A stretch of 17,299 nucleotides of DNA from an uncultured Mailhella sp. (GTDB lineage Bacteria > Desulfobacterota > Desulfovibrionia > Desulfovibrionales > Desulfovibrionaceae). The notes under the pieces were generated by a model that worked only from the letters and a program-made list of their open reading frames with translations, was not told the origin of the DNA and did no database searches. Below, piece after piece: positions 1 to 7,477 of this stretch. Position 1 is the first letter of the stretch. The number at the start of each line of letters is the position of its first letter. The DNA is taken from positions 1-17,299 of the forward strand of contig CAOMFZ010000024.1 of the NCBI GenBank assembly GCA_948482415.1. The letters are read 5' to 3'. Both the position numbers and the translations under genes were made by a program.

Positions 1-1
1 G

Positions 2-40
2 CAAAACCGTTATAGACGTTGTCTATAACGGTTTTGTTTA
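2..40. terminator. Perfect 16-bp hairpin, probable terminator
   Basis: Bases 2-17 pair without mismatch with 21-36 around a 3-base loop (GTT). The outer base pairs are AAAA/TTTT, so both strands leave the stem through T-rich sequence (GTTTTGTTTATT on the plus strand). This is the form of an intrinsic terminator. It most likely ends a plus-strand gene lying left of the window, because the minus-strand gene nearest to it stops about 350 bases away at 394. It could also work in both directions. Confidence 0.7.
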
Positions 41-393
41 TTATGTGGTTTCTTGATGTTCTTGGGGAAATTTATTTTAAAAAGTTTTGTAAAGGGGTGC
101 AGGGGAAGAAACTTTTATAGCCACCGGAATGGCGGCGAAGCCGTTTCTGTTATGCCGAGTTTACGAGGCTTACAGAAATGGACAGCAGAGCTAAAGTTTT
201 CCCCTGCAAAATTCTCAAGATTTACCGGAAACGCTCTAGTCGTAGTTTCCTGCGTCACAACGACTAAAGCAGCAACAGCAGAGATAATAATTCCTCTCAA
301 GAAAAATAAAAATTCATACTGCGATGCGGAACCACTCCGGTTTACAATGTCATACAGAGTTACAGACTTTTTCAGCGAACTCCGGCAGTTTTT
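41..393. other. Non-coding intergenic stretch with weak hairpins
   Basis: I see no gene here. The only long plus-strand frame opens with TTG, has no ribosome binding site, runs into the antisense of the next gene and resembles no protein I know. The stretch holds an 8-bp hairpin (80-87 with 109-116, loop carrying GGGGTGCAGGGG). It also holds a looser inverted pair around 145-180 (TTTCTGT and ACAGAAA). Purine-rich GGGGTGCAGGGG blocks flanked by AAAAGTTT/AAACTTTT look like a dispersed intergenic element, but only one copy is visible in this window. No clear T-tract terminator for the minus-strand cheW-like gene was found. Confidence 0.4.
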
Positions 394-1227
394 TTACTCT
401 TCTGTTTTATTCATAATTTTTTTGAATAATGCATCATGACTCAAATGATAAATGATGTCATCGTCGCTTTTTCCTTTCAGAAACCGCTGGACCATGGAGC
501 CGCACATCAAGCTTTGTTTTTCCACTGTCACTTCTTCAAGGTTTGTCACCGCAACAACTTCATCTACGGCAACAGCTATCTGCTCTTTATCTTCAAGTAC
601 GATGAGCATAGTCTGATATATATCTTTGAATATTGTCTTGGCAGAATCAAGTAAACCTACAACAGTAGCCATATATTCATTCTCTACCTGACGAAGAATC
701 TCCTGGATTTGTGCTTTTTTTTCATCCTCAGAACAGTCTTTTTCCTGAATCTTGGCAACATCAAGAGCTGCATAGTGCAATTTATTGTGCGGATCCCTGA
801 TTCTTTCCAGATGAAACATTATCTTTTTGTTTGGGTTATCATATTTATCATACCATTTACCAAAAGCACACTGATGAGGATTGGTAGCAAGAGGAAAATG
901 CGTATTGTTTTTAACAGATTCTTTCAGCGTATTGACCCAGTTGATATGATCTTGTTTTCTTTGATCCAGCATTTTGATAAAATCACTGTATTCTTTCATT
1001 CTGGTCGGTAAACCAAATATGGTGCGCAAGTCCAATATAGGTATTACTTTATTGCGGAAATTGATGGAACCGAATATTTCATCCGGTGAATGCGGTGTCA
1101 GTGTAAATTCTTCCATTCTTTGAATAGATATAACGCTCGCACCGTCAACCGCACAAGTCATCTGCCCTACCTTGAAAACAATGAGCGGGATGTCGGGCGT
1201 ACTGCTTTTTTGGGTGATATTACTCAT
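394..1227 (-). CDS. CheW-type chemotaxis coupling protein with inserted CZB zinc-binding domain
   Basis: The 277-residue protein is a CheW fold split by a CZB (chemoreceptor zinc-binding) domain. Residues about 12-76 carry the first CheW half, including GSINFRNKVIPILDLRTIFG at 53-72, which matches the conserved CheW core that contacts receptors and CheA. Residues about 78-190 are the CZB insert, with the expected three-His/one-Cys ligand set: His94 (DHxxW), Cys120 (CxFGKWY) and His147/His151 (PHNKLH). Residues about 205-265 return to CheW (LIVLEDKEQIAVAVDEVVAV). CZB domains are known as zinc and hypochlorous-acid sensors in cytosolic chemoreceptors such as TlpD, so I infer a soluble coupler that feeds metal or redox state into a CheA array. 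No other chemotaxis gene is in the window. The ATG start has only a weak ribosome binding site but lies about 36 bases downstream of a good promoter. Confidence 0.9.
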   Translation of the reverse strand: MSNITQKSSTPDIPLIVFKVGQMTCAVDGASVISIQRMEEFTLTPHSPDEIFGSINFRNKVIPILDLRTIFGLPTRMKEYSDFIKMLDQRKQDHINWVNTLKESVKNNTHFPLATNPHQCAFGKWYDKYDNPNKKIMFHLERIRDPHNKLHYAALDVAKIQEKDCSEDEKKAQIQEILRQVENEYMATVVGLLDSAKTIFKDIYQTMLIVLEDKEQIAVAVDEVVAVTNLEEVTVEKQSLMCGSMVQRFLKGKSDDDIIYHLSHDALFKKIMNKTEE

Positions 1228-1268
1228 AATTTAGTGTCTCGCTGTTATTAGCTGGTTTATTTTGTTGT

Positions 1269-1297
1269 ATTATACTTATACTGTTAACAAAAAACAA
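1269..1297 (-). promoter_or_regulatory. Sigma-70 promoter of the CheW-CZB gene
   Basis: On the minus strand the sequence reads TTGTTT (1292-1297), a 17-base spacer, then a perfect TATAAT (1269-1274). Transcription would begin near 1263, giving a leader of about 36 bases. The spacer contains the 8-base palindrome TGTTAACA (1282-1289), a plausible repressor half-site. Confidence 0.6.
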
Positions 1298-1432
1298 GTC
1301 TCGCTTTATTATCTATATCGGCAGTAATTGTCAGACGTTTAGTGCAGACAGGCCGGAAATTATACTGCCCCCTATTAATAATAGTATAAAACAATTCTCA
1401 GGATTTATAGGAATTGCTCTCTATAAGTACAA

Positions 1433-1463
1433 AAAAAACGAGTGAAGTTCTCACCCGTTTTTT
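1433..1463 (-). terminator. Terminator of the acidic coiled-coil gene
   Basis: Bases 1433-1445 pair with 1451-1463 around a 5-base loop. The one A/C mismatch on the plus strand becomes a G-U wobble in the minus-strand RNA, which shows which strand it serves. The minus strand leaves the stem through a run of eight T. It lies 37 bases after the stop at 1500. Confidence 0.8.
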
Positions 1464-1499
1464 ATTTAAAATACTATATAAAGCTTATATGCACAGAAA

Positions 1500-3053
1500 T
1501 TATTGTCCGCCAAGCAAAGGAATAATTTCTTCACGCAGAACTTTTGCCGCCGCAAGGCTGGCAGCCTTTTCAAGATTTTCTTCCAGACCTGCAATTTTTG
1601 CCTGCGCTTCTGCAAGCTGTCCTTCAAGCAAAGCAATTTTTTCTTCAAATCCTGTATTTTGACCGGAAGCACCCATATTCTGCATAAGGCTGTCCAAATT
1701 TCCGGACAATTCATCATTGAGCATTTTTTGTTCTGAGAAAATATCATCAAGAGTTGCAACACGTTTTTCCAAAGCTTGAATTTTATCAGCCAAATCAGCA
1801 GAACCTTCAGAATTTCCCTGTGCAGTCTTTTCGTCTGCAAGTGCACCTGTATTTTCTGATTTTATGGCTAAAATTTCAGTCTTTATCGCTTCCAGAGCTT
1901 CATTCAGTTTTGTTTCAAGCCCATTTATGCGATAATTCAATTCCAGCATTGAATCCTGCACTTTAGAATCAGCAGCAATTAAACGCTGTTCCAATGAAAA
2001 CATTTTTGTGGAGATATTTTTAATCTTTGCCCCTACAGAATCGTCCTTTTCTCCGGAAAATTTTTCTAAATAGGCTTCATCGGAAGCAAGCACTTTTGAC
2101 GCTGACTGCACTAAATGTATGTCTTCGCTCTTTTCCTTGCCGCCGGCTTCAATAAAACTTACATCACCTTTTAAATGAATAGGTTTTGCATCTGAAGGAG
2201 CTTCCTTGGCAAAAGGCACAACTTCTTCATCTGTTTCATGTTCAAGGGATAATTCCGTTAAAATATCATTGAAAACATCTTCATTAATTTCTTCTGCCGG
2301 TTCTTCTGCCATATCACTTTTTAAATTATCGTCTTCAAATTCTTGTGATATTTCAGGTGCACCCTGCATATTTTGAGGTGCAGCCTTAGCAGGCGCAGGT
2401 TTGGGCTGTTGTTTTGGACTGCTGCCCTGTTGTTGTCCTAATTGTTCATTCAAAACAGCAGAAAAAGGATTATCTTCGTCCGCTCGAAAATCATCCATAT
2501 TTATATTTTCAGAACTGTCTGCATTTTTTTCGGTATTTGTTCCGTCAATAATATCTTTAGTCAGCAAATCAATATCTTGTTCTTCTTCCAGAGAGGGCAA
2601 ATCAATATCTTCAAAAGACGGAATATCATTATCGTCAATATCATGTGCATCAGGCATATTTCCCTGTGCATGAGGATTAAAAGTATTTTCTTCGTCAAAA
2701 TGCGCTTGTATATTGGGACTGTGCTCATCCTCAACAAAAGCAACTTCCATTCCATTATCTACTTTGTTTTCTTCACTGTTTTCATCTGCATCAAAATCAA
2801 GATTATAGGAATTAATAAGACTGTCCAATTTGCCTAAATCAAGAGGTTCGTCGCTTTCTTCATGTTCTGCGTTTTCTGCATTTTTGACAGGTACGGAAAC
2901 AGCGCCAATATTCTTTTCAAAATCACTGACAAGGGAATCAAGAACATCGTCTTCCATACGCGGAGCTTCTGCATTATCTCCCGTATTTCCTACACTAACA
3001 ACATCAGTTAAATCAATAATTTCTTCAACAGAGTTTGTTTCGTTATTGTCCAT
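1500..3053 (-). CDS. Acidic, largely disordered protein with C-terminal coiled coils, function unknown
   Basis: I do not recognise the family of this 517-residue protein. It has no signal peptide and no membrane segment, so it is probably cytoplasmic. Residues 1-300 are very rich in Asp and Glu and look disordered, with short acidic-amphipathic blocks: IIDLTDVV near 12-19, LDSLVSDFEKNI at 38-49, LGKLDSLINSYNLDFD at 73-88 and DVFNDILTELSL at 259-270. A Gln/Pro/Ala-rich linker occupies about 203-233. Residues about 340-400, 420-458 and 468-510 are heptad-like coiled coils, and the chain ends with EEIIPLLGGQ. This layout suggests a scaffold or polymer-binding protein, but that is inference. The ATG has a GAGGA site just upstream. 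It lies behind cytochrome c3, separated from it by a terminator, with no room for a complete separate promoter, so readthrough is likely. Confidence 0.8.
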   Translation of the reverse strand: MDNNETNSVEEIIDLTDVVSVGNTGDNAEAPRMEDDVLDSLVSDFEKNIGAVSVPVKNAENAEHEESDEPLDLGKLDSLINSYNLDFDADENSEENKVDNGMEVAFVEDEHSPNIQAHFDEENTFNPHAQGNMPDAHDIDDNDIPSFEDIDLPSLEEEQDIDLLTKDIIDGTNTEKNADSSENINMDDFRADEDNPFSAVLNEQLGQQQGSSPKQQPKPAPAKAAPQNMQGAPEISQEFEDDNLKSDMAEEPAEEINEDVFNDILTELSLEHETDEEVVPFAKEAPSDAKPIHLKGDVSFIEAGGKEKSEDIHLVQSASKVLASDEAYLEKFSGEKDDSVGAKIKNISTKMFSLEQRLIAADSKVQDSMLELNYRINGLETKLNEALEAIKTEILAIKSENTGALADEKTAQGNSEGSADLADKIQALEKRVATLDDIFSEQKMLNDELSGNLDSLMQNMGASGQNTGFEEKIALLEGQLAEAQAKIAGLEENLEKAASLAAAKVLREEIIPLLGGQ

Positions 3054-3084
3054 AATTCCTCACATCACAACATCATAATAAAAT

Positions 3085-3121
3085 AGAAAGACCTACCCAC
3101 CCCCACAGGGAGGTGAGTAGG
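3085..3121 (-). terminator. Terminator after cytochrome c3
   Basis: Bases 3092-3104 pair with 3109-3121 around the loop ACAG. Two A/C positions on the plus strand become G-U wobbles in the minus-strand RNA. The minus strand then continues TCTTTCTATTTTA. The stem starts about 10 bases after the cytochrome stop codon. Confidence 0.75.
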
Positions 3122-3130
3122 AAACAACTA

Positions 3131-3523
3131 TTAAGGATGGCAAGCAGATCCCTTACAACCTGTAAGAGCCTTCTTCTTATCCTTATCTTGGCCTGCTGCT
3201 CTGGTATGGCAGCTGATACAGCTGTTTTCCAGTTTCTTATCGTGAGCGATACGATAATAGCTGTTTACGCCTTTTTCCTTAGCACCTAAAGCATCATGAC
3301 AACCTGCATTGCCGCATTTACCATAATTTTCTTCTCCGTTTACTGCATGGTGACAAACACCGCAATCAACAGAAGCATGGGTATTATGATTAAATGTAAC
3401 TGGCTTAGCTGTAAGAGCCATTTTCATTGGACCTTCAGGAGCCGCAGGACGAGCTGCAATAGCTGGCATGGCAAGAGCAACAGCCACAAGAATGCTTAAT
3501 GATAACATAAGAATCTTTTTCAT
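3131..3523 (-). CDS. Tetraheme cytochrome c3, periplasmic
   Basis: Type I cytochrome c3 is the abundant periplasmic electron carrier of Desulfovibrio. It takes electrons from hydrogenases and formate dehydrogenases and passes them to membrane complexes. The 130-residue precursor has a signal peptide (KK, then a hydrophobic stretch 4-20, likely cleaved after Ala23). Four heme attachment sites follow in the family order: C54-H58 (CX2CH), C70-H76 (CX4CH), C102-H106 (CX2CH) and C123-H129 (CX4CH). The expected distal ligands are also present: His46 and His49 (NHNTH), His59 (the HH pair) and His94. The mature length of about 107 residues is typical, and the Lys-rich surface near hemes 3-4 fits partner docking. 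A strong AGGAGG site precedes the ATG, and the gene has its own promoter and terminator, which fits high expression. Confidence 0.97.
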   Translation of the reverse strand: MKKILMLSLSILVAVALAMPAIAARPAAPEGPMKMALTAKPVTFNHNTHASVDCGVCHHAVNGEENYGKCGNAGCHDALGAKEKGVNSYYRIAHDKKLENSCISCHTRAAGQDKDKKKALTGCKGSACHP

Positions 3524-3540
3524 AGCAACCTCCTCTGTTT

Positions 3541-3560
3541 ACTTGAGCCGAAACTCAAGT
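3541..3560 (-). other. Hairpin in the cytochrome c3 leader
   Basis: Bases 3541-3547 (ACTTGAG) pair perfectly with 3554-3560 (CTCAAGT) across a 6-base loop. No T-tract follows on the minus strand. It lies between the promoter and the ribosome binding site, close to the predicted 5' end of the transcript. It may protect the mRNA rather than end the upstream foldase transcript. Confidence 0.5.
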
Positions 3561-3567
3561 TTTCTAT

Positions 3568-3596
3568 ACATTAGCCTTGCTTGTCAATACTGTCAA
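3568..3596 (-). promoter_or_regulatory. Sigma-70 promoter of cytochrome c3
   Basis: On the minus strand a perfect TTGACA (3591-3596) is followed by a 17-base spacer and TAATGT (3568-3573). A second TTGACA lies inside the spacer (3582-3587), and TATAGA follows at 3563-3568, but the spacing of those alternatives is poor. The predicted start near 3561 gives a leader of about 38 bases containing the hairpin. Confidence 0.6.
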
Positions 3597-3636
3597 GTAT
3601 CATTCCTCAAAGCGTAATATCCTGTTATTTTAACTG

Positions 3637-5505
3637 TTATTTCTTGTTAAAAATATCGGGCATAAGTATTTCTACTTTAGCTTCCTGATTCAGCATTAAA
3701 ATATAAGCCTGAAATAACATATTTCTTTGTGCATCCTGCATATTGAGAGCGATATCATCAGCAATGGCATCAAAATCACTTTGTTCTGCTTTCTTAATGG
3801 TATTAAGACGTGCAGCAATGGCACCGTCATCTGCAATGTATGCATTTTTAAGCCATGTTTTGGTATCACCGGCAAAAATCTCTTTTGCAAGTTCCGGCAG
3901 CGGACCTAAATTTTCCACTTGTCCGTAACGGCCAAAGAACGCTCTTGTTTTCATATTGGCAGGAGTTTCTTTTTCAAAACCAGAAACAGCTTCCGCAGCT
4001 TTTGCTTTTGCGCTTTCTCTTGCTTTTTGCAGTTTGAGTTCTGAAATAATTTCATCTTTTACTTCATCAAAGGATTTTATAGAACTTGCTTTCTTTTCAA
4101 CCAATTTGACAACACTCAAATCGCCGTTCAAAGAAATGGCACTGTCCCAAACATTGCCGTTTTCCATGGCAAGCAGCGCATCCACATCACTTTGTCTTAA
4201 ATTGTATGTTTCAGCCAGAGAAGCCACATCAACAAAACCTGTTTTTGTTACGCTCAAATGATGTTTCTTTGCTTCATCTTCCATATTGCCGTTTGCCATA
4301 ATGGACGCAATGGAATTATCCACGGTCTGCACAAGATTGGTGTTGACTTTTTCAACAGCAATATCGTGTTTTATTTGGTCTTTTACTTCTGCAAACGGCA
4401 GCTGTTTTGCTTCTTTTTTATCGTCAACCCAAATCAAGTGATAGCCAAATTGCGTACGGACAGGTTCTGACAAGGTATTTTCAGGCAAAGTAAAGGCAGC
4501 ATCGGCAAATTCTTTAACCATTTGCCCTTTGCTGAACCAGCCTAAATCTCCGCCGTTTTCTTTCGTGCCGTCTTGTCCATATTCTTTTGCCATGGCTGCA
4601 AAGTCTTCAACGCTATGAATTTTGCCGGCAATTTCCTGAATTTGTGCCAAAGCCTTGTCACTGTCCGCCTGTGGAGCATTGGCGTCCACCATAACCAGAA
4701 TATGACGAGCCTTTACCTGTTCTTCTTCGCTGAATTTTGCCTTGTTATTTTCATAATACGCTGAAATTTCTTCTTCTGTCACAGAGCTTTCATCAGCCAT
4801 TTTTGCAGGCGTAAAATTAATGAATTCCAAAGAAACCTGTGCAGGAACAGCAAAAAGTTCTTTTCTTTCTTCATATAAAGCTTTTGCTTCGTCATCAGAA
4901 ACGCTTTGTGCATCAGTATCAAACGGGAAAAGCACATAATCCATGGAGCGCTGTTCTGTTTGGAAAGCAAACATTTTTTGTGCAATATTTTTATCACCTA
5001 AAATACCGGCAGTCACAACTTCCTGGAATTTTTGAGGAAGCAGGTCTAAACGCAAATTATTTTCAAAAACAGCAGGTGTTTGTCCAATAGCTTTTAACCG
5101 CTGTTCGTACACTTCTGAACTGAATTTTCCTTTATCATCAAAGAAAAAGGGGATATTCATGAGCGCGCCGCGAAGTTCTGCCACACTGACATCAATGCCA
5201 AGACGTTTAGATTCAGACAAAAACAATTTGCGGATAACAAGATTTTGCAGTGTTCTGTTTTCTAAACCAAGTTTTTGCATTTGTTCTTCTGTAAGGTCAG
5301 GAATAACGCTTTTAATTTCATTGGCGATTTGGTTATACGTCTGTTGAAATTCATTGACAGTGATAGGCTCATTATTGACTTTTGCCACCACGCCGGAACG
5401 GGAAGTATTGCTGCCAATCCCCCAAAAAATAAAAACAAGAATAATAAGCCCAAACGCAACTTTAATGCCTAATGAATGAGCTCCTGAACGAATACCGTCA
5501 AGCAT
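3637..5505 (-). CDS. ppiD: PpiD-like membrane-anchored periplasmic foldase (SurA-N plus parvulin PPIase)
   Basis: PpiD-type proteins sit in the inner membrane and act as chaperones for polypeptides leaving the Sec translocon. The 622-residue protein begins MLDGIRSGAHS, followed by one membrane segment at about 12-31 (hydrophobic, ending FWGIG), the standard PpiD anchor. Residues about 36-220 form the SurA-N-like chaperone region (KVNNEPITVNEF). A parvulin rotamase domain covers about 264-362 (ARHILV at 266-271, GGDLGWF at 318-324, FGYHLIWV at 353-360). The C-terminal part looks like a degenerate chaperone repeat. The length matches E. coli PpiD (623 residues). The ATG is preceded by AGAGG, and the gene starts 18 bases after the aconitase stop, so the two are probably co-transcribed. 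No clear terminator follows it. Confidence 0.9.
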   Translation of the reverse strand: MLDGIRSGAHSLGIKVAFGLIILVFIFWGIGSNTSRSGVVAKVNNEPITVNEFQQTYNQIANEIKSVIPDLTEEQMQKLGLENRTLQNLVIRKLFLSESKRLGIDVSVAELRGALMNIPFFFDDKGKFSSEVYEQRLKAIGQTPAVFENNLRLDLLPQKFQEVVTAGILGDKNIAQKMFAFQTEQRSMDYVLFPFDTDAQSVSDDEAKALYEERKELFAVPAQVSLEFINFTPAKMADESSVTEEEISAYYENNKAKFSEEEQVKARHILVMVDANAPQADSDKALAQIQEIAGKIHSVEDFAAMAKEYGQDGTKENGGDLGWFSKGQMVKEFADAAFTLPENTLSEPVRTQFGYHLIWVDDKKEAKQLPFAEVKDQIKHDIAVEKVNTNLVQTVDNSIASIMANGNMEDEAKKHHLSVTKTGFVDVASLAETYNLRQSDVDALLAMENGNVWDSAISLNGDLSVVKLVEKKASSIKSFDEVKDEIISELKLQKARESAKAKAAEAVSGFEKETPANMKTRAFFGRYGQVENLGPLPELAKEIFAGDTKTWLKNAYIADDGAIAARLNTIKKAEQSDFDAIADDIALNMQDAQRNMLFQAYILMLNQEAKVEILMPDIFNKK

Positions 5506-5523
5506 TGTAACCTCTTTATTTAA

Positions 5524-7455
5524 TTATCTGTTTTTTACAAAATTCAATAAACCGCCTGCGCGTACGAGCTGAAATTCCTGTTTGGACAAATCGTGTTTGA
5601 AATAGATTTTTCCAAGTCCTTCAACTTCAACCGCAAAGCGATTATTATTTTCCAGTTCCATTGTTTTTGCGAGAATTTTTGCCCCAAGCTGAAGCCGTTC
5701 ATAATCTTTTTCATCTTCAAAAAAGAGAGGCAAAATTCCAAAGTTTACCAAATTTGCTCTGTGAATACGGGCAAATGACAGAGCCATAACTGCGCGTATT
5801 CCCAAATGTCTGGGCGCTAAAGCTGCATGCTCACGGCTTGAGCCTTGTCCGTAATTTTTTCCAGCTACTATAAAACCGCATTTTCCGCTGTCGCGCACAT
5901 TTTTTGCTCTTTGCACAAATCCTTCATCAACACGGGAAAAAACATATTCGGAAATGGCAGGAATATTGGAGCGCAAAGCTGTAATTTCAGCCCCCGCAGG
6001 CATAATATGGTCTGTAGTAATACCGTCACCCACTTTCAGCACTACTTCGCCCGCCAATTCTCCGCGAAGAGGCTCAAAACTTTCCAATGCAACAATATTG
6101 GGACCGCGCACAACTTCAATTTTTCTGCGTTCTGCTTCGTCCTGCAAAGGATAATGGAAATGATGACGAATGGATGGAATATGCTCCGGAAATTCCGGTT
6201 TTTGCGGTGCCGTACCCCATGTTTTCGGGTCAGTAAATTCCCCGTTAATTGCACAGCAGGCAGCGGTTACAGGGCTGACTAAATAAACCTGTGCGTCCTT
6301 AGTGCCGCTTCTGCCTTCAAAATTACGGTTAAATGTCCGCACAGAAACACCGGCACTCTTGGGAGAAGAGCCCATGCCGATACAAGGACCGCAGGCACAT
6401 TCCAAAAGACGCACGCCGCTGTCAAGCAAACCTGTCATGTCTCCATTTTCCATAAGCATGGTCAGCACTTGCTTTGAGCCGCATGCCATGCAGGTATCTG
6501 TATGGGGAGAAACAAATTTTCCTTTCATAATATCAGCAACCTGCTTCAAATCAGCATAGGAAGAGTTGGTACAGGAACCCATGGCAACCTGATCAACTTT
6601 GAGTCCGGCAAGCTCACTGACAGGCACAACATTATCAGGCATATGCGGTCTTGCCGCCAACGGAACAAGTTCTGATAAATTAATTTCCACGCAGCCGTCA
6701 TAGCTTGCGTTGGTATCAGGCGCAAGAAATACCCAATCGCCTTCTCTGCCCATTTTGCTCAAAAATTCTTTTGTTCTGTTGTCTGACGGGAAAATAGATG
6801 CTGTTGCTCCGAGTTCTGCGCCCATATTGGTTATGGTAGCGCGTTCCGGAACGCTCAAACTTGCAACGCCGTCCCCTGTGTATTCAAAAATCTTTCCAAC
6901 GCCGCCTTGGGTACCAAGTCTGCGCAGCAATTCCAAAATAATATCCTTTGCCTGCGCAAATCCCTGCAATGCCCCTGACAAACGCACTTCCACAATCTGC
7001 GGCATGGAAATGGCATACGGTTCACCTGCCATGGCAAGGGCAACAGACAGACCGCCTGCCCCCATGGACAAACAGCCAATACCGCCGGCTGTAGGCGTAT
7101 GACTGTCAGAACCAATTAAAATTTTACCCGGTTTTGCAAAATTTTCCAAATGGAGCTGGTGACAAATACCTGTTCCGGCAGGAGAAAAGACAGCCCCGTA
7201 ACGGTCGGCAACTGTTCTTAAAAATTGGTGGTCATCAGGATTTCGGAACCCCATTTGCAGCGTATTATGGTCAACATAAGAAACAGAAAGTTCGGTCTGT
7301 ACGCTGTCACGGCCAAGGGCTTCAAATTGCAGCCATGCCATAGTTCCTGTTGCGTCCTGAGTCAGCGTTTGGTCAACACGCAAGCCAATTTCAGAGCCTG
7401 CTTCCATTGTCCCGCTCACAAGGTGAGCTTTTATGATTTTTTCAGCAATATTCAC
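5524..7455 (-). CDS. acn: Aconitate hydratase, compact Aquifex-type
   Basis: Aconitase interconverts citrate and isocitrate through a [4Fe-4S] cluster. The 643-residue enzyme belongs to the short aconitase/LeuC-like class rather than the 890-residue AcnA or AcnB. Cluster ligands are Cys295 (GSCTNS) and Cys355/Cys358 (CGPCIG). Other active-site blocks visible are GSDSHTPTAGG at 115-125, GDGITTDHIMPAG at 477-489 and NYGQGSSREHAAL at 535-547, the last two in the C-terminal swivel domain. The start codon is GTG, not ATG; an AAGGA site lies about 8 bases upstream and the family N-terminus (NIAEKI) begins directly after it. It sits 22 bases after the sigma-54 activator stop and 18 bases before the foldase, forming a tight trio. 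A 3-isopropylmalate dehydratase role is less likely, since both catalytic and swivel domains are fused and no leu genes are near. Confidence 0.93.
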   Translation of the reverse strand: MNIAEKIIKAHLVSGTMEAGSEIGLRVDQTLTQDATGTMAWLQFEALGRDSVQTELSVSYVDHNTLQMGFRNPDDHQFLRTVADRYGAVFSPAGTGICHQLHLENFAKPGKILIGSDSHTPTAGGIGCLSMGAGGLSVALAMAGEPYAISMPQIVEVRLSGALQGFAQAKDIILELLRRLGTQGGVGKIFEYTGDGVASLSVPERATITNMGAELGATASIFPSDNRTKEFLSKMGREGDWVFLAPDTNASYDGCVEINLSELVPLAARPHMPDNVVPVSELAGLKVDQVAMGSCTNSSYADLKQVADIMKGKFVSPHTDTCMACGSKQVLTMLMENGDMTGLLDSGVRLLECACGPCIGMGSSPKSAGVSVRTFNRNFEGRSGTKDAQVYLVSPVTAACCAINGEFTDPKTWGTAPQKPEFPEHIPSIRHHFHYPLQDEAERRKIEVVRGPNIVALESFEPLRGELAGEVVLKVGDGITTDHIMPAGAEITALRSNIPAISEYVFSRVDEGFVQRAKNVRDSGKCGFIVAGKNYGQGSSREHAALAPRHLGIRAVMALSFARIHRANLVNFGILPLFFEDEKDYERLQLGAKILAKTMELENNNRFAVEVEGLGKIYFKHDLSKQEFQLVRAGGLLNFVKNR

Positions 7456-7477
7456 AGTATATCCTTATTATATAAGA

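Noticed and set aside
115..300. 61-codon minus-strand frame in the left intergenic region
   Set aside because: No ribosome binding site or homology seen; it covers hairpin-forming sequence and is probably chance.
53..439. 128-codon plus-strand frame at the left end
   Set aside because: It starts with TTG, has no ribosome binding site, has a composition unlike a protein and overlaps the 3' end of the CheW-CZB gene in antisense.
3541..3560. Hairpin considered as the terminator of the PpiD-like gene
   Set aside because: It has no T-tract on the minus strand and lies downstream of the cytochrome c3 promoter, so it belongs to the cytochrome leader.
5524..7455. 3-isopropylmalate dehydratase large subunit
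   Set aside because: The swivel domain is fused and the length matches the compact aconitase class; no leucine genes are nearby.
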